A stretch of DNA of 64,000 bases from Euwallacea fornicatus. Taxonomy: Eukaryota; Arthropoda; Insecta; Coleoptera; Curculionidae. The position numbers were made by a program, and so were the translations under genes. The notes beneath the pieces are model-generated. The model saw only the letters and a program-made list of their open reading frames with translations, searched no databases and was not told the origin of the DNA. Below are positions 55,169-64,000 of the stretch, in pieces. The stretch lies in assembly GCF_040115645.1 (NCBI RefSeq), contig NC_089572.1:620001-684000 (forward strand), written 5' to 3'. Every line of letters begins with the position of its first letter. Position 1 is the stretch's first letter.

Positions 55169-57484
55169 TATAATAACTCAAATGCCCGGCTTACGTCCCT
55201 CATTCAAAACTGGACGGTCGGGATCCACCTTTGGGACCTGGACAGTCGAGGTCATGTCATGTACAAGCGCGTTTGGCAAGCGTTTTATGTCTTCCCCAAA
55301 TAATAATAATAATAAAAATCCGAAATTCCCTTCAACTTTCCCATTTTATCATTTTTCAATCCGCTATATTCTAAATAAAATTCAGCACCCATTAATATAA
55401 CATTTCGCCTTCAAAAGCGAATCGAATCTCTCCGAGATTTCCTGATTAACTGCATTCATCAGTAGAAATAAATTCCATTTTCCGGATTTTCCAGAATCCT
55501 TCATTCAATTTTACTATTGCTGCAGAACATTGTGGCTTATTTTCAGCATTTTCTGCCTCTGAAAACCATTAAATGTATTGCGGGAAAAAATCTGCATTTC
55601 CTTTTTCAACCTAAGTTAAATTTTTAACATTTGGATTTGTAAAATACAATTCTTTGGCATTTCATAGCGGCCTCGATAATAATGAGTTTTCCAGAGAAAA
55701 AGGTCATATCAGGGCCGAACTATTCGAGAGTTGAACGTGTTACACAAAACTTTGCAATACGTCCAAAGTACTGCAGTCTAAATCGCATTGTTCTATCCCA
55801 CAGCTTCCACAACACCTAAGAGCAGTAAAAGTTAAAATTTAGAGCTTAGAGAAATTCGAGCCATAAAACTGCATCTTTCATGTATTCTGCCTCGATTTTC
55901 CTCTAAAATACGTCGCTGTAAACGTAAAAATAAATATAAATATTTGTCACTCCGGAACGATATTTTGAACACAAAAGAATTCTGACGTGCATTATTCTGT
56001 TTCTCAGGTTATTTCCCCCAGGCTCCAGTAATCAGGTTGAAGACATAATCTGGAAAAACGGGAAAGAACCAGAGACATCAGGATGACTTATTTAGTACGA
56101 TTCTGTTTTGGGAGCGCTTCACACGTTTCATATGCCACTTGGAAAGAATATATTACATTACTGTGTGAAAAATATCGGAGAATCACGTTTTTAGTGTAGG
56201 TGCTGAGTTTTGACAAAAATGTTGCATCAGCGTTTATGTGACCTGAAGAAGGCCCCAAATCTGTTGTGCCAATTTAAAGCTCGAAATGAGTTTTCGGGTG
56301 TAGCAGACGACTAATGCCGGGATATTTTTCATCCCAAATAAAAATGAGCGTTTTATCATAAAAATGTCTGAATTCGTAACAGAAGCATTGCTTCACCTGT
56401 GCGAAAAAAGTAATAAAACAAACCTTAAGGTATCTACGAGACGGAATCCAGGAATTAAGTAACAAATTTATTATAATTTCCAACGATATTAAATTTATTT
56501 ACCGTGACGGCAAAATTGGAACGTTTTTGGCCTTTTACTTTTTTTGTAAAAACTGCGAAAAAGAAATTTGAATAATCTGAACTTGCTGCAGCATTAGTTG
56601 CTCCGAGTGAAATCCATAAGCGATAATCAGCAACTTAATAAATTTATCAAGGAAAATGATGGCCCACGCAGCTATAAAGTAGCGCTAAGCGCTCGAATCA
56701 TTTAGATTTAAATTGCTAATCAGCTTCTCTGATATTGCTTCCAGAGATAGCGATTTAATTCATTGAAAACATCCTTGGTTGTTCCAACCCTGCGCCGATC
56801 ATATATTTAACACACAAAATTATGTAAAAGGATAATTTGTCATGCTTAATATTTAAGGATTATAATCTAGTGACGTGACACCATGTCGGAGGCCTGGTCT
56901 CGGTGTCCTCAATCTTTTCTATTTGCATACATTGACTCGAAGATATATCGCAGGCAATTTTGTTGCAAGTGCAATTTCCACAGCAAAGTGCAACCCATTA
57001 TGACGATGAAATATTTAAATTTTTATATGGGATTTTTCGGAGATGCACGTTGAGGGGAAGTGGAGAAATAGTAAATATCCCAGAATTTAATACTTCTTTG
57101 AATATGTTCTGTTACAGAACCATATGTGTGGAGTGTGCGTTTGAGGCAGTTGCCCGATGATAAGTTTAGTGACCTGTGATGCGCTCATTGTGGACAGGAA
57201 AAGTCAAAAGTTTGAGGAACGGTTTCTCGAGGAGTGGAAAAGCATCTATGCTGAGAATAGAGCGTGATTTCATCCCCGCTTGTGTGTTTGCTCCCAAATA
57301 AAACAGAAAAGCAGATTGTCGCGTAACAGTGTTAGCTAATACATTCGTGTTACCACACCGTCGTAAAACTTAAGTTGTTACTACGCCACTGACCTGGATT
57401 CGGGCCATATACTTTATATATTGAATTCGGAAATTACGGCCGGACCGTCGTTTAGGGACGATGCAAAAAACCGCATTTGATATA
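55169..57484. other. No gene recognised
   Basis: 2.3 kb of AT-rich DNA without transposase motifs or repeats that I can identify. The open frame at 56960-57160 (66 codons) matches nothing known. Confidence 0.4.
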
Positions 57485-58883
57485 CTGCGTGACAAAGAAA
57501 AGTAAACACCCATTAAAAACCATTTTATTTTGATAATTTTTTGCACGTTGACTTATCTTAAAAAAAGAAAAAAAACGATCAAAATTTCAAGTTTATTTGT
57601 TAATTTTTTTTAAGTTCCTTAAAAAAATAAAATTTTGTTTAAACATTTTTGTTCAAATTTGTATCGCAACTTTTGTGAACTGTGTTGAAATCGGTCATAA
57701 TTTTTACTCATTATGCCTAGAATTTTGCGTAGAATTGAACAGACCCGTCAGCTTAGTGACTTCGAGAGGGGGCGGATTAATGGGTTGCGCGAGGCAGGTC
57801 TGTCGGTCAGAGAAGTGTCCAGAAGAACTAACAGATCCTTAGGAACCATAGTGCGGTGTTACCAGGCGTGGACTCAGGAAGGCCGTGGGCACAGAGCCAG
57901 AGGCACTGGGCGACTCAGAGGAACCACAGAGCGCGAAGATCGTCGATTGCGACTTTTGGCTCTTAGAGACCGATTTAGCAGCAGTCGAGTTATTGCAAAT
58001 CGGTGGTTTGAATAACATGGGAATAGGCTTGGTGTACGTACAGTATATCGCCGAATACGAAGTTTTGGCCTTTTGTCCTATTGAGTGCTGCCTCTCACTC
58101 GCGAACATCGATCTAACCGCTTACAATGGTGTAGAGAGAGGATTCAGCGGGACCGAGAATGGACTCAGGTGATCTTTAGTGTTGAATCCCGCTTCTGTCT
58201 GGGGATGAACGACGGTCGGGCAAGGGTGAGAAGGCGACAGGGTGAAAGGCGAGATCCACAATTTGACAGAGAGCGTCATGTCCACCGTACTGTAGGCGTT
58301 ATGGTATGGGGTGCTGTCGCATATGGTAGCAAGTCACCCCTAGTTTTCATTAGAGGCAACATGACTGTCCAACGCTACATCCAAGAAGTGTTGGAGCCAT
58401 ATGTGATTCCATATTTTCGAACTATCCCGCACGCTATTTTCCAGCAAGACAATGCTAGACCTCATATTGCTAGACAAACAATACCGCTCGTGGATCAACA
58501 TCAAATCAGCCGTTTACCCTGGCCACCTCGATCGCCGGATCTGTCTCCTATTGAACATGTCTGGAACATGATTGACCGCAAACTGTTGAATTTACAGCAT
58601 CCTCCACAGACTTTAGCAGCCCTTACTCATGAAGTTCAGATTGCCTGGAATGAGATACCTCAAAAAGACATTGACAATCTTATTAGATCCGAGCCCAGGG
58701 GTATCAATGAGTGTATAAGGAACCTTGGATGCTCAAAACATTATTGAAAAAAAAAATGAAGTTCTTCCTCTGATCTTGCTGAAAATGTAATCATTGAATA
58801 AGTATGTGGTACTGAACACGTACAAAAAAAATTGTCAAAATAAGATTATCTTTAATGGGTGTTTACCTTTCTTTGTCACGCAG
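57485..58883 (+). mobile_element. Tc1-like transposon, fourth family, well preserved
   Basis: 1.4 kb, flanked by TA. Terminal repeats CTGCGTGACAAAGAAAAGTA, then AACACCCATTAAA, are nearly perfect (one or two mismatches over about 33 bp). The single transposase frame has no frameshift. This is the least decayed element in the window. Confidence 0.95.
57713..58747 (+). pseudogene. Tc1-like transposase (DD34E) with two stops and a lost catalytic Asp
   Basis: One reading frame of 344 codons plus stop, normal length for the family. Start MPRILRRIEQTRQLSDFERG leads into helix-turn-helix 1; a GTGRLRGTTEREDRRLRLLA linker; helix-turn-helix 2 with RTVYRRIRSFGLLSY. Two in-frame stops interrupt it: TAA at 58013 and TGA at 58082 (probably CGA originally). 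The first catalytic motif reads FSVESRFCLG where the family has FSDESRFCLG, so Asp is Val (GTT for GAT). FQQDNARPHIA and PPRSPDLSPIEHVW keep the second Asp and the Glu, spacing 34. The remainder to EPRGINECIRNLG is open. Confidence 0.95.
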
Positions 58884-59949
58884 TATACATTAGTGGGGCA
58901 TGAAGATTTAGGTATAGTAAAATTACATGACTTTAAGAGGATTTTTCTTGTATCTCAGCTCATTTACTAGTGCAGATGGTGTTTTGTTAAAAAAAAAACG
59001 TGCTTTAGACAAGTTTACTGTTAAAGCTTAAAAAAAATGAACCAATCAATGATTGAAATCGGTACTAGGTACTAGATGATAAAAAAGTATAGTAATTCAG
59101 CAACATTTATCTTATACAAAAGTGGCTTGTTATCATTCAACAGGGTGTCAAAGTAATTTTTCAGTTATGTTAATTGGGAATTAAACATCCAGTCCTCGAT
59201 TTGCAAACCTAAAATTCCCCTTAGGAGGGTTTAAAGTATCATAAATTCAATTTAAATATTTGCTTCATGCTAGCTAATGTGTAACATCACCCACGCCTTA
59301 CCAAGACATTTTTTTGGAGTCTGCCTACCGTCGCTGTCTCCAGAACGGTGAGAATCAGGACCTCGATTAAATCAGACAAAAGTTGCCCCTTTTAGAGCTT
59401 ATTAAGGAAACCGCTTCAAGGTTACCATCATAATTACATTTCCAGTGGTTCCCCAGATATTTCAAAAAACATGAAAATGGTCCAATCCTTTGTATTTTGT
59501 AAACTGTCCGTGACAGAAAAGAAGTTTAAATTACAAAGTTTTATAACTTTTTACTCTCTAGAAAACGATAAATAGCACGTCATTGTACTGTTTGTAATAA
59601 CTACACATTCGTTATCAACTTCATTATTTTAAATGCGGATCTGGAATTTTTATTTCATATTTCGAAAGCGCTTTTTGTTCCTGACGGACCCATGTATAAT
59701 TTGTTTGCATTTATTAATGTTTCAACCCAAATAATTTTTCACCAGACTATTTTTCATTTTCCTTTTTAAGCTGTACTACATACTAGGTCACTCTGAAAAC
59801 GATTTTCTAACAAGTCTGATATTTATTTGTCAATTTATCAAATAACGTGCTTTGAAACTTATTTTTGTTTTTTATCATTTTTTTTCAAGCTGAACCGATA
59901 AAAAACTAAGTTTCGGCAATGCAATTTAGTTCCCACCAAAAAATTTATA
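58884..59949. other. No gene; arm-like sequence
   Basis: CAACAGGGTGTCAAAGTAAT near 59139 looks like a hairpin-element tip, followed by arm-like text (GGTTCCCCAGATATTTCAAA near 59448). No mirrored partner is seen. No coding region. Confidence 0.35.
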
Positions 59950-60535
59950 CAGGGTGAGTCTTAAGTAATGGGACACAGAGCAACGATGGATTTATGACAT
60001 AAAAATAATGCAATATAGATAAATTTATGTTATACCAAAAGTTGAAAATAACTGAGATACAGGGTGCCAAAGTTGAAAAATTAAATCAAATTTTCTTCAA
60101 TATCTCTGGAACCGTTCGGGCTAATTTCACGAAATTTATTATATAGGGGTTTTTGGAGATGATCAATTCAAATTTATCGACGATTTCGGTGTATCTTCTA
60201 GAGGGTGCCACAATCGACAATTAGGAGTCATTTAAGCTATTTAAACTTTTTTGTGCCACGGCGTATGTCATTTTGTCCTCATAAAATTTGTTCCTCTACC
60301 TTTTCTAGTTAAAAAAGTTATACCTTATTGGTGTCGCTAGGAGCAACGGTTTTCGAGAAATTCAATTAAATAACTTAAATTCCCATTTTTTCTACTTGTT
60401 GACATGTAACAACATAATTTTTTTGTATTGTTAAAAAAGCACAAAGATTATATGAAAACATTTTAATACTGTAGTTGGTCTTCTATTGACATATTTATTT
60501 AAGCTCCAAACGAATATTTTAACAATAACAAAAAA

Positions 60536-60930
60536 TTAGAAATTAAACATATCTTTCTGTGACAATAAATGTTCGACGTGTCCACCATTTACTTGGATAC
60601 ATTTTGCAATTCTTTTACAGAACGACCTCTTTATTTTAAATAGCAATTGTTCATTCCGAAATAATGTGGCTGCATTTTGAATTTTTTTAAATAATTTTTC
60701 AGGTGTATTTATTGTATTTTGGTAAACGGAAGATTACATGTAACCCCATACACAAAAGTCCATAAGATCGAAGTCGGGGCTACGTGGGGGCCAGGGTATT
60801 TCAAATCCACGTCCTATACAACGATTGGCAAAACGTGTACTTAACAAATCCCTTACTGGACGGGAAAAATGTACGGGTGCGCCATCTTGCAAAAAAACAT
60901 TACTTGCCTTAAATTCAGAGGCACATCATC
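60536..60930 (-). pseudogene. Transposase C-terminal fragment
   Basis: Minus-strand frame: FLQDGAPVHFSRPVRDLLST (second catalytic Asp), RFANRCIGRGFEIPWPPRSP, DFDLMDFCVWGYM (third Asp), a stop, SSVYQNTINTPEKLFKKIQN, RIAKCIQVNGGHVEHLLS, ending at 60536. Only one in-frame stop in about 130 codons. The family is that of the fragments at 1308, 39295 and 63030. The N-terminal half, with the first catalytic Asp, is absent. Confidence 0.85.
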
Positions 60931-61159
60931 AAGAAGGTTCCCTAGTTCATTTTGGAGGAACTCTAAGTACAGAGGACCACTCAATTTGGGTGGTAATACA
61001 TAGGGTCCTATGAAATAGTTATCAAATAATTTTTTATTTTAATTAAATTGTAAATTTATTTGTATACTTTACAAACACAATGCAGTGAAACTGAATTTTT
61101 GTTTGACATATCTTTGTTTTCATATGCTATATCATTCATTTGTTTTATCATAGACTACT

Positions 61160-61319
61160 TTTTTTTTTTTTTCGAGGAGGTGGGAATCTTCTTAAGACAC
61201 CTGGCTTCGACGTGCAGCCAGATAGCGTGGGATTTGACCGACCATTATGTCGCCCGCCTACCCACTAAAACCACCTCCCCTCTTCGCCCCGGTATCGCCT
61301 TTCGGCATCCCTTCAGGGC
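61160..61319 (-). mobile_element. Retroposed insertion (5'-truncated LINE or SINE)
   Basis: A 160-bp G+C-rich block begins on the plus strand with 13 T (a poly(A) tail on the minus strand) and is bounded by the 15-bp direct repeat TTATCATAGACTACT (61145-61159 and 61320-61334). This is the signature of target-primed reverse transcription. The minus-strand text has GGTGGTTTTAGTGGGTAGGC and CACGTCGAAGCCAGGTGTCT, resembling the 3' end of insect non-LTR elements. Family not certain. Confidence 0.85.
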
Positions 61320-61942
61320 TTATCATAGACTACTAAGATAAAGTAACGTCGTAATTTTTTTTGTTATTGTTAAAATATTCGTTTGGAGTTTAAATAAATA
61401 TGTCAATAGAAGACCAACTACAGTATTAAAATGTTTTCATATAATCTTTGTGCTTTTTTAACAATACAAAAAAATTATATTGTTACATGTCAACAAGTAG
61501 AAAAAATGGGAATTTAAGTTATTTAATTGAATTTCTCGAAAACCGTTGCTCCTAGCGACACCAATAAGGTATAACTTTTTTAACTAGAAAAGGTAGAGGA
61601 ACAAATTTTATGAGGACAAAATGACATACGCCGTGGCACAAAAAAGTTTAAATGGCTTAAATGACTCCTAATTGTCGATTGTGGCACCCTCTAGAAGATA
61701 CACCGAAATCGTCGATAAATTTGAATTGATCATCTCCAAAAACCCCTATATAATAAATTTCGTGAAATTAGCCCGAACGGTTCCAGAGATATTGAAGAAA
61801 ATTTGATTTAATTTTTCAACTTTGGCACCCTGTATCTCAGTTATTTTCAACTTTTGGTATAACATAAATTTATCTATATTGCATTATTTTTATGTCATAA
61901 ATCCATCGTTGCTCTGTGTCCCATTATTTAAGACTCACCCTG

Positions 61943-62631
61943 TATATTTAGTTTTTGATCGTTTAAATTCTCGTAATGGCTAAAATGCTGTGTGATGTCA
62001 CTATGTATACAACGCGTTTTTGCGACTCAAGGAGCCACCTTCGTATGTCAGGAACCCCTTACGGAATTGATTTCAAATTTGGGTCATTTAAGTGTCTTCA
62101 AATTGCAATGTTAATCATTTCCTTTTTCCATTAGCGTAATTTTTTACATTAAAAATTAATGTAACTTTTAAGAAAGAAACTATTAGGACAATTTCATCTG
62201 CATTCTTTTTTCATTTTATGAGAGAGAGTGACATCAAAAACTCCCTGACGCACAATTTTATTGAAACAGGATCATTCATCTTTGAAATATGAAATTTTAA
62301 GTGTGTTGGGAAAATACCCGACGTCTTCACCCAGTAATAAATTTCCTTTTTTTGCCAACGTAAACCCTTCTTAATCAGTCTTAAGGGCAGTGTTTACTTC
62401 ATTCAAATGCATTCACATTCCACCTTCTTCCCACGCTCATAACTCTTTTCACCCATCATTTTTCTCACACCTTCATGGCTCCGTATTGATAAGCAATTCT
62501 TAGTCCTCAGCACTAATAATTCACACTAATTGGTGTGACTATGAAGTAGTAAAATTAAGATTTAGGGAAGTTTCGTATAGTCTCTCCACAACACGCAACG
62601 CCTTTTCAACCCCTCTCCAATTCTCTCTATA
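61943..62631. other. No gene recognised
   Basis: AT-rich spacer between two hairpin elements with no identifiable motif. Confidence 0.4.
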
Positions 62632-63932
62632 CAGGGTGTTTGGTTTACCGATACACATCCGAAAGAGGGTGGTAGGTACGATGATTGTGAGCATATTTGA
62701 CCATATATGCTATTATACAAAGTGTCACGTATTTCCATATATTGCCATTTTTCCGAATTTTACCAAATTCGCTGTTTACTTCCGTGTGAGTTACAATAAA
62801 AATTTAATAGAAAATTTGTTGTAACTCTATCGATTTTCGCATAAACTTAAATATGTATTCTGTCGATATGAAACACGTAGTAGTACCTGCATATGAAAAA
62901 AAATGTGATGCTTCAAAATTCCAAAAATGAATTTCTCTAATATCAAACCTTGACTTTGTAAGTAAATAAAGAGAAAGATGCAAATGGAAGAGTCGTTCAA
63001 ATATCTTTAAAAATTTATTTGACCATTGAAATTCATATTTCAAAACGATGGATGTCCGGCCCATTATCAGAGAACAATAAAAGAGTTTTTAAATAATCAA
63101 TTTCCTGAAAGATGGATTGGACGAAATGGACCGATATTATGGCCTGTCCGATCTGCAGATCCCACCCCAGTCGACTATCATATCTGGGGACGAATGAAAG
63201 AACTGGTATGCATTAAGGAAATTCATGATCGAGACCATCTCATTCAAAGAATTAATGAGTCAGCAAAATTAATGAAGGCTGAATTGAGGCTAGGAGTAAC
63301 CACCAGAAAGATGAGACGAAGATGTCGATGTTGTATCAGAAACGGTGGTTCCCATTTTGAGAATTATAATTAGTTATAAGTAAATAGCATAATTTACATA
63401 AATAATAATTACTTATTAAGTTTTTATTCAATTTGTTAAATTGCCCTTTGCACTTTTTCTGATTTTTTTTTCTTTTTTTATTAAGTACCTTATGGAGCAT
63501 TAAGTCTGCGCCTTTCAATGCATCAATCGAAAGAGCAATGGTCAAAGAAGTTTTTAAAGATATTTGAACGACTCTTCCATTTGCATCTTTCTCTTTATTT
63601 ACTTACAAAGTCAAGGTTTGATGTTAGAAAAATTCATTTTTGGAATTTTAAAGCGTCACATTTTTTTTTCATATGCAGATACTACTACATGTTTGATATC
63701 GATAAAATACATATTCAAGTTTATGCGAAAACCGATAGAGTCAGAACAAATGTTTTATTAAATTTTATTGTTACTTAGACGGAAGTAAACAATGAATTTG
63801 GTAAAATTCGGAAAAATGGCAATACCTGGAAATGCGTGACACTTTGTATAATAGCATATATGGTCAAATACGTTCATAATCATCTTACCTACCATCCTCT
63901 TTCGGATGTGTATCGGCAAATCAAACACCCTG
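62632..63932 (+). mobile_element. Palindromic element H
   Basis: 1.3 kb, arms of about 400 bp (62632-63030 and 63530-63932), very similar. Tip CAGGGTGTTTGGTTTACCGA on the left; the right ends TTGATTTGCCGATA in inverse with ACACCCTG, then TATA. ACAAAGTGTCACG 86 bp inside is the closest thing to a second terminal motif. The spacer holds a plus-strand transposase C-terminus. Confidence 0.92.
63030..63373 (+). pseudogene. Transposase C-terminal fragment
   Basis: Open frame of about 110 codons: FQNDGCPAHYQRTIKEFLNN (second catalytic Asp), ERWIGRNGPILWPVRS, ADPTPVDYHIWGRMKELV (third Asp present), RRRCRCCIRNGGSHFENYN and stop. No in-frame stop before the end. It begins exactly where the left arm ends, with no start codon of its own, so it is a remnant and not a gene. 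It retains the two C-terminal catalytic acids but not the first, nor the DNA-binding half. Confidence 0.85.
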
Positions 63933-64000
63933 TATACTCCTACAGCCTTAGTAGGATCCCAACACTGCTCTCATTTCACACATAACATTTGCCCTATTCC

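Larger units (their letters stand above)
59950..61942 (-). mobile_element. Palindromic element G
   Basis: About 2.0 kb with arms of about 570 bp (59950-60530 and about 61370-61942), nearly identical by eye. Tip CAGGGTGAGTCTTAAGTAAT, second motif CAGGGTGCCAAAGTTG 110 bp inside, both mirrored at the right; TA outside. The spacer contains an antisense transposase C-terminus and a later retroposed insertion. Confidence 0.93.

Noticed and set aside
61060..61341. 93-codon frame across the retroposed insertion
   Set aside because: It runs from AT-rich spacer through poly(T) into the insertion, so it is an accident of the junction.

Overview
This window looks like nuclear DNA from an insect. It is AT-rich, shows no operons, and is crowded with DNA transposons of kinds common in insects: Tc1-like (DD34E), mariner-like (DD34D), and a related IS630/Tc1/mariner group whose transposase carries HDGAPPHF / RWIGRGGP / RSPDLTPLDFFLWG-type motifs. 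A beetle fits, but that is only an inference. I recognise no complete host gene, tRNA or rRNA. The DNA between elements is plain AT-rich intergenic or intronic sequence; one weak exon candidate is at 5681-5840.

Layout. 853-5530: hairpin elements of the HDGAPPHF group with decayed transposase pieces. 6182-10300: tandem duplications, a ~325-bp tandem repeat, and a foldback element around a GGTAA array. 10301-20780: mostly featureless except Tc1-like copy 1 (16320-17740). 20785-25262: transposase C-terminus, two mariner relics and a Tc1 relic. 25879-29678: two large, near-perfect palindromic elements (B and C) separated by a (TA)n run. 33590-35830: a ~190-bp satellite array split by palindromic element D. 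37181-43189: a run of hairpin elements (Q, E, X, F) and a transposase pseudogene. 44696-46108: Tc1-like copy 2. 46481-53630: relics of a Tc1-like element, mariners, hairpin element S and others. 53758-55168: Tc1-like copy 3. 57485-58883: a nearly intact Tc1-like element of another family. 59950-63932: two more hairpin elements (G and H), G carrying a retroposed insertion.

The main pattern is a set of elements ending in CAGGGTG...CACCCTG, flanked by TA. Their arms are unusually long inverted repeats (about 140-640 bp), and most spacers hold one fragment of the same type of transposase, a different fragment in each. In several, a second copy of the terminal motif sits at a fixed distance inside each end (about 110 or 122-124 bp). 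This resembles the IR/DR two-site layout of Tc3 and Sleeping Beauty. No transposase in the window is intact, so any movement would need an enzyme encoded elsewhere. The three Tc1-like copies share frameshifts in conflicting pairs, which suggests that copy 3 is a recombinant of the other two types.
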